From the NCBI GenBank assembly GCA_026874595.1, contig CM049321.1, forward strand, positions 3,116,479 to 3,180,478: 64,000 bases of DNA, in the 5' to 3' direction. The notes under the pieces are model-generated. The model worked only from the letters and a program-made list of their open reading frames with translations, was not told the DNA's origin and ran no database searches. The DNA is from Sipunculus nudus. Its lineage: Eukaryota > Annelida > Sipuncula > Golfingiida > Sipunculidae. The translations under genes were made by a program, and so were the position numbers. This document shows positions 1 through 10,997 of the stretch, piece by piece (the first letter of the stretch is position 1; every line of letters begins with the position of its first letter).

Positions 1-176
1 TCAGCATGCAGTATATCGCAATTTCAGGAAATGATGGATATTTAAACAAAAAAACTGAAATGGATGTTTGAAGTTTATCCATGCAACTTCTGTAGGGCAA
101 ATGGTTTTTGTGTGAATTTTAATTAAAGTGGGTCCAATTATACTGAAATTCATCTGACTAAAATTTTCTGTTTCAG

Positions 177-223
177 TTTTGTGGTCTGATGCAAAACCAG
201 GAATAACTGTAGAAATAAAATAA
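177..223 (+). CDS. possible terminal coding exon, partial gene
   Basis: A good acceptor precedes this stretch: a CTGAC branch-point-like site near 154, a T-rich tract and TTTCAG ending at 176. Reading with two leading bases gives LWSDAKPGITVEIK followed by TAA at 221-223. The rest of the gene would lie to the left of the window. I do not recognise the peptide. The stop is followed by a tandem copy of the last 20 or so bases and then by a long AT-rich stretch ending in a convincing poly(A) signal, which is what a last exon should look like. With so few residues it could equally be chance. Confidence 0.3.
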
Positions 224-2470
224 CCAGGAATAACTGTAGAATGGTTGATATATTTATAATTTTCACAATTACTATTGCACTTGAATTATATTTCTGTTTA
301 ATGGTTATCATTCTTTTTTTTCCGATGATAAAGTTGATCCAAGATCAATATGTTTATTCAATTCACAGTCAATTCGTGCTACCCATATTAGGAATCCATT
401 TAATAAGAAATGTTAAAATGAATAGGCCTATAAAAAACCAAAGTGGACCATCCGATGCAAAATTTCACAACTCTTGGTACATATTGTAAAGAGAGGGCTG
501 CCTTGAGTTTATTCAAACTTCATTTTTATGATCAGTTGCAAAATATTGAAAGGCTGAAAGTAAATTGTGAAGAAATATTTGCCAAACTCAATTGGCAATA
601 ACTTGATGAGTAGTGCAAAACACAAGCCCAAAGAATCATGTCGCTCAACTGATTAGCATAAACTGATCGTCTAAATCTAAACCCCTCTGAGAGAGGGACA
701 AAATGACGATAAAGAGCAGAACAGAAGAATAATATTAAAGGAAACAAAAAAAAGATATTTTAGAAAAATTACAGAGATGCTCCTATGAGTTCAGGACATT
801 GTTGAAGATCTGGTTCGACTGACATTTATATTTGCACAGTGTAAAGGATGTAGATAAAGGTTTGGGTTGAACAAATTGTTATTTGCTGTTATTTAATCTG
901 TATTTGTTCCCAAACCGCGATAAAAATAAAACCAAAATCCAGGTTAAGCCACAGAACAGAATCTATCCAAGACTTAGGTTTATTTGATCTGATCATCAGC
1001 TCTTTATGATTTTGTACTAAATATGATTATGCAATATTATTCTGAAAGTTGGGTTGCAATATTCTTTATAACATTTCATGACGGGAATACTTGTATAAAT
1101 GCGGCCCATTATTTCCTATATAAAAAGCAATGCAAATTATTAATTAACAGCCCAGGGCACAAAGAAAGGCGTGACTTCCAGCGTGTTTATATCATGTTTC
1201 TATACTTTATACCCATAGAATATAAATTCCTGTGGCCTGTGTTCTTTTAAGTAGAATTAATTAAAATCTGATTGTTTTACCAGAATATTCTTGGTCTGGT
1301 AGATATGATTTGTGCCCTGCCAAAATGTTTTATAAGTATTATTCATACACTAATAAATAATACCACACTTCTATGTTCATGCCTATGTTTATTTGGCATT
1401 ACATTGAGGGTAATTTGAAGTGAATACGTTGAATAATAAGTAAGTTAGGGACATTTATGTGACCCCACCCCTTACCTGTGACAGTTCGAATGTCTATTCC
1501 TGTGCCCAAACATATTCTTAAACTAGAGACTAATATGAACATTTTCATACCAATTATCCTTTTTATATATTTTGGTGCCACTATCCCCTTAAATATATCC
1601 TCTTTCGAAGGTCCGCTACAGCCTTATTCGGGAAAAAGGGTGTGTGGAAGAATTGTGTCTGGTGACTAATCTTCTGATGATGAAACATGATAAGTGTCCT
1701 TTCTGAACAGCATATGTTTCATTGACAACAGACATTTATAAATGGCAAATGAGATGAACATCGTTATGACTGAATACGTTTACTTTGCTACCTGAATTAT
1801 TTTTTATGTAAAATGGTACGTGATTTTTCTGGGTTTTTTTTGCTTAGATATATGTAGGGCTTCAACTTTGTATGGTGTCAATACTGATTTCCTGTTTTGT
1901 TGGCTACCTTCTAAATAAGAGGAAAGGGCGCATAAAGAGTACTCTTAAAACAGAATAGCTCTTACTTTTTTAGTTCAGATGAAGTCATGTAAGAGAAACT
2001 ATAACCAGTTTAAACATGAACCACGTTTCATTTTTTTTTCATTCAATAGACGATTTAAGCACATCTCCGTTCAGATTCTTGAAAGAAAACTGATCTTGGT
2101 AGAGTGATTCTGAATTGTTGGTTTGTAATTTTTATGCTTACAAATGTAAGAAATTTCGTATGAGTATATTTTTAAGTAAAGTTGTCTGTTGTTTCCTGTT
2201 TTAGTGATCATTTTCATGAATAAGGAAATAGGGGTACAACAGGCATTGCTGGATATGTGTCTTACATCTTAGCAACTAATGCATGTTACTAAAAAGAAAG
2301 AAGGATAATCAAATAAAATTTTAATTCTTTAACAAGGCCTTTGTGTTAAAGCATACAGAAACTGTGTTCATTTATGTGAGATTGCTCAAAAGAAATTTGG
2401 TAGTATTTTGGTTCTTGTAAGCCATAATTTTTCACATATATGAATAAAGGAATTTTTCGTATCAACTTTG
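224..2470 (+). other. putative long 3' UTR or intergenic DNA
   Basis: No convincing reading frame is present; the short open frames are AT-rich and have no domain signature. The stretch runs from the possible stop codon at 221-223 to an AATAAA at 2443-2448 followed by GT-rich sequence. If the exon at 177-223 is real, this is its roughly 2.2-kb 3' UTR. Otherwise it is ordinary AT-rich spacer. Confidence 0.3.
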
Positions 2471-2490
2471 TGTGTCTTATATTGTTTGTG
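2443..2490 (+). terminator. candidate polyadenylation site
   Basis: AATAAA at 2443-2448 is followed after about 20 bases by GT/T-rich sequence (TTTGTGTGTCTTATATTG). That is the usual arrangement of a metazoan poly(A) signal and its downstream element. It would end the transcript whose last exon may be 177-223. Confidence 0.35.
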
Positions 2491-3724
2491 CATATAAATA
2501 CCTACATTTTAAGATATTTTTTGCTTTTTTAGTCCATTTGGGGCTGAGAGAGCCAAATTGGGCTAATCACACAAAAAGGTATACAGCGCGTACAAAAAAG
2601 GCTCCGTGCAATATTGTGCAAGAGTGTCCTGATTGCCAACATTGGTTTTCTGATTCCCAAGATGTCTACCTCTACGAAAAATAAAGTGAAAATTTTATGT
2701 CAGCCCGGGCAATTTCTTTCAAAATTACTTGCTTTGGCCCCCTGACTAATATATGAACTCCCGGCAAATGCCTCTATATCTTCGCTAATTTCAAGCGCTG
2801 CATGTGTTGTACACTGAATAATCATATTATAGCATATAAAAATAATAAAATTATACATGCATTAAGCATTGTGTAGTATCCTATAGTGCTCACATTGTAT
2901 GAGTATTCTCATACATTATGAGTGACCGTGTAGCTGATAAAACTGAATACGTGTCCACGCTCATAAATCGCCTACACTACATCGTAATATTAACCTATAT
3001 ATAGTGTAATCGTATCCTAAACAAAATTCTTGGTCCGTAGTATAACAAATAATCTATGGACAAGTTTTGAGCAAATTAAATAGGAAGTTTCTTAACTGCC
3101 AGAAGTGCCGGCTGTATAGTCTACAGACTTTATACATAAATTGCCGGTAGGGGAGTTTTACCTGGCCAGCAGTTTAGATAGGCTTAAATCATTCATTTTA
3201 AACTACCAGCATAGGAATTTATTATATAATTTCAGTATCGTATCATTGGATGTTTTGGAGGTTACATCTTACAAGGTTAACTTTGGTCTGGTAAACGTTT
3301 TTGCAAGTTCAGTTTCAGACCCAGTTCACGAATTTTACCTTTATGGCACCATGTACGCCATTAAATACAAAACTATCCAAGAAATTTCACAAAATGATGA
3401 GTTTTGTCACCTACACAGTGTAAGTTTTGCATAAAGACCCGTTTAATACCTAATTTGGTTATCCATCAAGCTGGCATTTTGTCATCCAAGTGTCATAATG
3501 ATAACTAAAATGATTACACTGAAGTCAGATCATACACACCTATGCCGGCAAGTGAACCTGTATCTCCATTCCCAGTAAGGTAATTTGCCGTGTGGCACTT
3601 TGGCATAAAAAGCCAATAAGAATTACACTTTCTGTGAATTGAATTCTAATACTAGGGCAGCATACCCTATATATCAATTAGCAGATATTGTGTAAACTCA
3701 GCTTTGCGTGATTTGGAAAGATCC
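2491..3724. other. no recognisable feature
   Basis: AT-rich sequence without a supported gene. An open stretch at 3141-3434 begins at TTG rather than ATG, lacks splice sites at its edges and resembles no family I know. Confidence 0.5.
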
Positions 3725-4110
3725 TTCGTTTAGTATAGTATATAGTATGGAATAATATGGTATAGAATAGTATGGCATAGTATAGAATAGCATAGTATAG
3801 CATAATATAGGATAGTATAGAATAGTATATTAAAGTATATAGTATAGTATTGTATAGTATTGTATTGCATAGTATAGCATAGTATAGTATAGCATAGTAT
3901 AGTATGGAATAATATGGTATAGTATAGTAAAGTATAGTTTAGGACAGTATAGCATAGCACAGTACTGTAAAGTTGTTTTGTACAATATAGTGTAGCAATG
4001 TACTGTACAGCATAGTACTGTATATATCAAGGTATATTTGGAATAAAGTAAAGCATAAGATAGCAGAGCATAGTAATAGTTTTGGTATAGTATTGTTATT
4101 CTGTCTTATA
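3725..4110. repeat. degenerate TATAG-type satellite
   Basis: About 380 bases are built from drifting 5-base words such as TATAG, TATGG, TAGCA and GAATA. The array is open in several frames, producing meaningless tyrosine/leucine-rich peptides. The drift between words suggests an old array with ongoing slippage. Confidence 0.75.
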
Positions 4111-4254
4111 TCATAGAGTGTTATTTCACATTGTATTATATCATGTTATGTTTTGTTATATTCCTTATATTTATTATATTATATTATATTGCTACATGAC
4201 ATTGGCAATCAAAACATATATACATTACACAATTACACACAATATATATCACAC

Positions 4255-4256
<2 letters not shown>

Positions 4257-4331
<75 letters not shown>

Positions 4332-4332
4332 A
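4257..4332. repeat. (TA)n microsatellite
   Basis: Two nearly pure (TA)n blocks are separated by a short interruption near 4293-4308. It directly follows the TATAG-type satellite and a TTATA-rich link. Confidence 0.9.
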
Positions 4333-5047
4333 TGGAATGGAAAAGTTACGTGTAATATAGTGTATGAAGTATACTAAAGATGCATGCAAGCAAAAATAAA
4401 GCGTCTGAGTGAATGAATATAAGTTGGACACGGTTTCCTGTATTTTCTTGTAACTTCCAGTATTGTCCTACACTAAATGAAGGGTCACGGTTTGTACGAG
4501 ATCATTAATACCCGGTCCATCGGTATACAGCAAACAAAGCTGAAAATTAATGAACAAATATTACGTAATGTTAAATATTTAAATAAGGAAGTATAGTGTG
4601 TAATAAGCCTATCAAACCTGATAAAGCTGCATGTATAATTAACGTAGTGCAATTAGATGATAATGTATTAAATTGGATATACAAGGCAACGGCAAAACCA
4701 GTTTACTCAATTTATGGGTGATCCCGGTCCTGTAATGTTAGGCTGAGCAATTTAAATAAAAAAAAGGAAAAATAACCAAAATTTACATTTGTAATTACTG
4801 GAAAAAAATGTGAACATCATCAAATGCAATACTTGTGTAAAGTGGGTTTCCTTGAAAACATGCTACTTCTAGAAAAAAAATTATATGTAAACACAACCAA
4901 ATATAATACATTAATAAAATATATCAACATTTAATAAATAAAATAGTAAAATAGCGTCATGTTCAATTAAAAGGATTAAATTGTTGAAGCACACAGACAA
5001 TATACAAATACATATGTATATATGTATATATTTATTGTTATATAAAC

Positions 5048-5116
<69 letters not shown>

Positions 5117-5230
5117 GTCTATAAAAACATACATATATTACAACCTAAATTTCCAGCAAGTTCATTCATAAGCGGATTCAAATTAACCGACATCTTGCAT
5201 GGATGTGACTGGGGTTTGATAAATAGTCAT
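4333..5230. other. spacer with a (TA)n tract
   Basis: AT-rich sequence with no supported gene. A pure (TA)n run fills about 5049-5116. Confidence 0.5.
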
Positions 5231-5640
5231 CATGACCAGAACCATCCTTCAACACCCCCCCCCCCCACCGGATCACAAAATTTTATAAATAGACCGAAGA
5301 GAAACACGGACACACTTCAAAGGCGTCTCTTTCGGCGTGGGCGGGGGAGGAGTCCCGTACAATTCGAGAGGAGTATGTGACGTCACGCCGATGATAGCAT
5401 GATGCGCGGACGGGCATCACTCCTACCTCTTATAATGACTCAACCTTCGCGAGTTCCGTTTGCATTATCAGGTCGAGGCAAGTACACGAAACACAATACC
5501 TCAATACTCATAAGCTCAGACTACATAGAGCCGAGTTGGTAGTTCTTCGGTTTATTTTGGCTTGCAAAATATTTAGGAGGATTATATCATTAGTGGAACC
5601 GACACATACGGACTTACGGTCACAGGTGCGCTCAGGTATG
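5230..5640 (+). promoter_or_regulatory. candidate promoter and noncoding first exon
   Basis: This patch is clearly richer in G+C and CpG than its surroundings. It holds a C-run at about 5256-5268, a GC-box-like GGGCGGGGG (5339-5347), a perfect CRE palindrome TGACGTCA (5378-5385), a TATAAT-like word followed by an AP-1-like TGACTCA near 5430-5442, and a possible splice donor CAG|GTATGT near 5634. It lies 5.4 kb upstream of the dispanin start codon, in the same direction, so it could be that gene's promoter with a 5' UTR exon. The link is inference; no transcript evidence is available. Confidence 0.28.
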
Positions 5641-6167
5641 TCAACAGGCCAACTTTGTGTATATACATGTATTACTTCTGAGGTACCGTGTACTTAATGT
5701 ATCGGTGCATTCCTAAACGGAGCGCCAATACACAAGTTACAGGTAGGTCCCATGCCGTTATCGTCAGGTTAATTTAATGTTATGCCAGGTTATATGTTCT
5801 ATGTGAATTTAATGTGTATTTGTGTAACGTCAATCATTGTAAGATCTATACGTTGGGTTATTCAGTCAGGTATTTTTACGCTTGTTATGCATAAAGGTAT
5901 TGCGTACAATATTATTTTAATATTAAGAAATTCAATGTGTCTAAATAACTCGTAACATTCCCACATAGCCCTTCTTTTTAAGACTTACAAACAATATTTG
6001 TTTTATGAATGATTATATCGTTAAGAAAGGCATACGCTGCTTTAAGTTTACTATTTACTCAAAGTAAAGTATACACGTATCAGATAATATAACATTTTAT
6101 TATAGGTGTAAATTACTATTGGGTTCGTAATACAGGATGACCCGGTAAGAGAGCATATTGATATGTC

Positions 6168-6170
<3 letters not shown>
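5641..6170. other. no recognisable feature
   Basis: AT-rich spacer. I see no coding, RNA or repeat structure here. Confidence 0.5.

Positions 6171-6259
<89 letters not shown>
6171..6259. repeat. compound (TA)n(GA)n microsatellite
   Basis: A (TA)n run of about 43 bases passes directly into a (GA)n run of about 46 bases. The same TA-to-GA order recurs at 6563-6639 and 10195-10274 and, on the other strand, at 14872-14960. Confidence 0.9.
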
Positions 6260-6261
<2 letters not shown>

Positions 6262-6429
6262 TGTGAGAGTGAGAGAGAGAGTACATTTATAAGGGGTCTA
6301 AACATACTGCCTATAGCCAAACCGTTTATTGAGCCCAGGTTAGCATTTGAGGAGATGTTAAAAATTATAATATTATAAACTGCTTTTGATCATCCAGATG
6401 TTTGTCAGGTTAATCGGAGATTCACACCC

Positions 6430-6490
6430 AACACAACACACACATCCACACACACACACACACACACACATACACACATAAATACACACA
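6430..6490. repeat. imperfect (CA)n tract
   Basis: A CA-rich tract with ACACATA interruptions. It sits between the two compound TA/GA repeats. Confidence 0.75.
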
Positions 6491-6560
6491 CTTATATAGA
6501 CATATATACATACATATATATGCATATATATTTTATTACATATATGAATACACAAACACA

Positions 6561-6562
<2 letters not shown>

Positions 6563-6639
<77 letters not shown>
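6563..6639. repeat. compound (TA)n(GA)n microsatellite
   Basis: Second TA-to-GA compound tract, about 390 bases after the first and in the same order. Confidence 0.9.
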
Positions 6640-6641
<2 letters not shown>

Positions 6642-6916
6642 ATATGCGCGTGTGTTGCATACAGCCATGGTGTAGAAAAACTACATAACTGCAGTTTTTC
6701 TACATTTGATTACAGATACTGTTTGTATGAACCCGGTCACACATAATGAGCCAAACATATACACCAGGAGTGTCATGTGTTTGTTCAAAGTGCTTGTATG
6801 AATTATACCAGTATAACTGTATATCTTGAGCATTATTTTGGTACCATATATATAGACCCTGATCCTCTTTTTGTATGTGCTTTGAACCCAAAATCGCGAT
6901 ATCATGTAACATAAGG

Positions 6917-7082
6917 GTCTATTATCACACTTTTACTGGTATGTTGTGATTTTATATTAGAAATTTAGGTACATGTAACCGAATTTTTTATGTTCATTTT
7001 GTTTTAATGATCGTATTTGAGTACTTCTATACACTCACATACATATACCAAACTAAACACAGCAGTGTGGCCAGGGTGCGTG

Positions 7083-7139
<57 letters not shown>

Positions 7140-7225
7140 TAATATATATATATATGATGGTATATATAATTATATATATATATATTTATATATATGATCA
7201 AATAAATAATAATTATAATATATAT
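6917..7225 (+). repeat. dispersed repeat fused to (TA)n, copy 1
   Basis: The unique part (6917-7087) resembles 15475-15669. Both contain GTCTATTATCAC near the start, a TTATGTTCATT block, TCGTATTTGAGTAC, and end with ACACAG(C/T)AGTGTGG followed by GCGTGATTATA or GCATGATTATA. Both then run straight into a long (TA)n tract (here 7083-7131, irregular to 7225). The shared junction means the microsatellite is part of the element or sits at a fixed insertion point. Confidence 0.6.
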
Positions 7226-7328
7226 ACATAATTATACATATATAATTAACCCTACTGACGGCATTAAAGGGAATATTCTTTATTTTAGGCATAAGGGGGC
7301 ATTTTGTAACGTTCATAAGGAAAAAATA

Positions 7329-7436
7329 AAGCCAAAAGTGACAGCTTTACGTTTACCTTACAGACAAAACTTGTGTAAAATCCACAGTTACCTGATAGTA
7401 CTTATCTTAATGACCCCTCGACCCCTTATTAACTAA
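7329..7436 (+). repeat. left arm of a long inverted repeat
   Basis: The block from GTTTACCTTACAGACAAA through CAGTTACCTGA and GTACTTAT to a run ending CCCC is matched in reverse complement at 8257-8360. The arms are about 100 bases long and about 820 bases apart, with a different dispersed repeat and a (TA)n tract between them. They may be terminal inverted repeats of a roughly 1-kb element. Confidence 0.5.
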
Positions 7437-7611
7437 ACCTTATTTTCTATAAGTTCAGATTTAATCCTATGGCAAAGAGATACAATGTACCTAAATATAC
7501 ATTGTAACAAAGTTATGGCTGAACTATAGCTTTAGCTATTGGTCATAATCCTATGGGATTTGCGAAGCACATGCACGTATTATGAAAAGTAGCGGCCTGC
7601 ACGCTCGTTAT

Positions 7612-7725
7612 TTCGACGTCCGGGGATTTTAGTGTGTACGCAAAATGACAGCCCCATAAATGAGCGATTTCCAGAAATTTGGAGAAATGAAAAATGTACG
7701 TAAGCGTTCGATAAGAGCGAGGGGA

Positions 7726-7783
<58 letters not shown>

Positions 7784-7990
7784 AAAAGTACTCCGAGGAC
7801 AGCGTTCTGGCGAGGATCTTTCTGCAGAGAGAATTCGGTGGCGGCGGGACAAGTATCGGCAGAGTTGAGAGCGGAATAACGCCCAAATCCTCAGGTTGTA
7901 GTAGGAAACATCGGGCATGGCACGTCTGAGCTCTAATCATTGCTGAACCAGAGCCTGGCACGATAGTCATTGCGCCCCCGACCATGAATA
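7612..7990 (-). repeat. dispersed repeat with an internal (TA)n tract, copy 1
   Basis: The minus strand resembles 36482-36676 on the plus strand. Shared pieces are CTCGGAGTACTTT or TTCGGAGTACTTT, a TTATCGAAC block, CGCTCAT, and GGGCTGTCATTTTGCGTAC followed by ACACTAAAA or TCACTAAAA. In this copy a (TA)n tract (7728-7780) interrupts the middle. Long open frames across it are repeat artefacts. Confidence 0.6.
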
Positions 7991-8256
7991 TTTAAGGAAA
8001 CCAGAGTTGTGTACTCTGACACAAACCAACCACATGTCAAACTTTAAACCACATCTTGAGTGGGATTTGTGGCACTTGCATGAAAGTAGGTTAGCAGGAA
8101 ATACAAATATTTTAGTTTCCCGAAGATTAGCTGTGAATTTTACAGAGAAGTACTTATAGCTATATCCTTTGTTTACAATTCCTTGAAAAAATTGAAACCT
8201 ATGTCTGCTGTACAAATACCAAAAGAAGAGGCCCCTTACCCCCTTCAGCTAAAGGT

Positions 8257-8360
8257 AAAGGTAAAGTGAACATGGGGTCCAGGGATCATTATTATAAGTA
8301 CCGTCAGGTAACTGTAGATTATTTCACAAGCTTTGTCTGTAAGGTAAACGTGTCACCAGC
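8257..8360 (-). repeat. right arm of a long inverted repeat
   Basis: Reverse-complement partner of 7329-7436, sharing GTTTACCTTACAGACAAA and CAGTTACCTGA when read on the minus strand. Confidence 0.5.
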
Positions 8361-8455
8361 TGGATGTCAGTTTACACTTTGGAGCCAATATGAAAATATA
8401 TGTAGGTCGTTGTGACACTTCACATTTCCTAATTTTGATGGTAACTATCTTTATT

Positions 8456-8456
<1 letters not shown>

Positions 8457-8517
<61 letters not shown>
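8457..8517. repeat. (TA)n microsatellite
   Basis: A near-pure (TA)n tract of about 60 bases between AT-rich unique sequences. Confidence 0.9.
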
Positions 8518-8518
<1 letters not shown>

Positions 8519-8595
8519 TTTAGTTTGATTTTCAACGCTTTGCAACTGCATTGCAGTTCACACATTCACAAGCCATGAAATGCTGAATACATATT

Positions 8596-8641
<46 letters not shown>

Positions 8642-8646
<5 letters not shown>

Positions 8647-8800
8647 ATACCTCGAATTTACGACCATCAATGGGACCTAGACAGGGTTGTCTCATTTTCC
8701 AGGTAGTCGTCCGAGCAATGTCTAACATGAAGAGAAAAAAAAAATGATCGGGACCGTGCTCAAGTGGTCGTTTAGTGAGACTGTCGTTAAGCGAGGTTTT
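8642..8800. mobile_element. MITE with pogo/Tigger-like ends inside (TA)n
   Basis: The left end reads CAGAAATACCTCGAATTTAC. The right end, reverse-complemented, reads AAAACCTCGCTTAACGACA, so these are imperfect terminal inverted repeats. They resemble the 'CAGTA(A/G)AACCTCG' ends of pogo/Tigger-type TA-targeting elements. It is flanked on both sides by pure (TA)n (8600-8641 and 8820-8879). There is no coding capacity. Related copies lie at 14961-15118, 20881-21050 and 40809-41725. Confidence 0.6.
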
Positions 8801-8818
8801 ATAAATATATATATACTA

Positions 8819-8882
<64 letters not shown>

Positions 8883-9107
8883 TTGTTTTGCGACGTTCTT
8901 TTAGCTTAGGTATTTGATGTGTTATCAACTACGAACTGTTATCAACATAATAATAAACGGAACTAATATTATTTATAAATATATATTAAACTATTTACCA
9001 CTACATGTATATACATCAGGTGGCTAGGGTCTGTATGTGACTATGAACGGGATTTTCTATACACCGATGAGACAGAAAGCATATTAAGTATATGAAATAT
9101 ATAAGTA

Positions 9108-9147
9108 TATATATATATATATACATATATGTATATGAAATATATAA

Positions 9148-9196
<49 letters not shown>

Positions 9197-10067
9197 ATAT
9201 AAAGTAAAATTATAACTAAGAATTTCCGAAATATTAATTTTGCCAAACCGACTAATTCAGTATTGATCGTGTTCTCATTTAATAATCATTGAATAAAGTG
9301 AGTCAAATAAATTCACCTGTATAGTGACAGTGACAAGGTAAGAACATTGATTTCATTTACTTATTTGAATGATCGAGAAATGTATTACAAGCAAGCGCCG
9401 TCTGGTGGTGGCATTGAAAAATATGCACATCAAAAACTTCGTAAACAGGGCATTGAATAAAAAGAGCGCCCGATTTTCCCCAATACATGATAAATATCCA
9501 AATCTCAGTGTCTATATCATAACTATGCTAAACAACAAACATTGGGAAAGAGAAAATGTCAAACAAGTTTTACACACAGACAGAAATTGGAGACATAGCG
9601 TGATACTTTTTTTCGGAGCTATTCTGAGCTGATTGAGAGTATTTGCTGAAGGGGAGGCTGTGTTTACTTAGGAGATGGGCGCTTTTATCCCACATTTCAG
9701 AGCACTTATCCCCAATTGATTACCACACGTCGCTTAATATTTGTGTTATACCCTTCTGTACCTGCTTCTGTAAATAAACCTCGGTGGGGTAAGGGTTTGG
9801 AAAACATAAATGAGACCATGTATCTCTGAATATTTGATACTATAGCATACAAGTCTTAAAATAATGGTACTACTATAGCACGCGGGCTTCAGCCCAACAA
9901 CCATCGGATATACTGCTGCTTGCATCTTAATTTTGCCACTTACTTTGAATTGCCACTTTAACTCTCCCCCATTACATAAATCCTAAACATCATAACGTCC
10001 GTCCGTATACACTCATAACCTCGTTTAGACAGTGCGTGAGTGATCCTACATTCGCGTTCTATAGTGG

Positions 10068-10071
<4 letters not shown>
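9108..10071. other. (TA)n tracts and featureless spacer
   Basis: (TA)n runs with ATATAAG interruptions fill about 9108-9192. The remainder has a 9369-9632 open frame with no family resemblance, and nothing else I can support. Confidence 0.5.
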
Positions 10072-10163
<92 letters not shown>

Positions 10164-10193
10164 AGGTGACGTTGTAATGGTGTTATCAATTGA

Positions 10194-10274
<81 letters not shown>
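10072..10274. repeat. (TA)n blocks and compound (TA)n(GA)n
   Basis: Two (TA)n blocks (about 10072-10160) are followed by a short unique link. A further (TA)n then passes into (GA)n with one CA interruption (10195-10274). It lies about 720 bases before the dispanin start codon. Confidence 0.9.
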
Positions 10275-10997
10275 TTTATGTATCTTTGTATGTGTGCGCG
10301 TGGAGAGAGAGAACAGAAATGTACATAAAATAATTGACACCTGACGTTATCGTTTGTTCTTTGTATTACAGGACGGCTGCACACACGCAATATCGGATGA
10401 CCACAGAGAATGCTGAACAAAGTATCACTCTTGCTGACTAAGCATTATCAAACATGATACAACATCAACGGGCAACAACACGTTTACAAACGAAAAAATG
10501 ATTATGAGTAAGATAACGTATTCCACACTGTCTCATATAAAGTCACGAGACGAGGAAAAACCACGCTTTGCACACTTTGTTCATGTAAATGCTGACGCGT
10601 GAACATTAGACAGATTGCATCTATCACACTCTCGTAAAAAACAAACCAGAAACATATCAAAGTACTTCTGTTTCAGATAACGGAAAATATCAAAAAGTAA
10701 TATTTTATATAAATGACGTAATGTAGAAATCATTGTGGCATATACTCTGCTTCCGGTTTACATAAACGTATATGGTTCAAATGCTTCTCCCCCAATTACA
10801 GTACGACGGCACTAATGTTGGTCGCTGATGGGACAGACGCAAATATATACTCAAATAAACCTAATATAAAAAACGTTTTGTCAAGCAGAAAATTCTCCAC
10901 TAATGTCAATCTAAACGAATTTGTTCGTTATATTACCATTCCTTGCTTTAAATACACATTGTATCGATAGGAATTCCTTTTATAAAATATTTAGAAA
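10275..10997 (+). other. 5' flank or 5' UTR of the dispanin gene
   Basis: No competing reading frame is present. Possible acceptors are TTTCAG near 10675 and TTTAG immediately before AAAATGG at about 10992; either could join an upstream noncoding exon to the coding exon. I cannot place the transcription start. Confidence 0.4.

Noticed and set aside
3141-3434. A 97-codon open frame.
   Set aside because: It starts with TTG, has no domain and lies in AT-rich spacer.
4118-10420. Many short frames encoding (YI)n or (SL)n.
   Set aside because: They are direct translations of (TA)n and (GA)n microsatellites.
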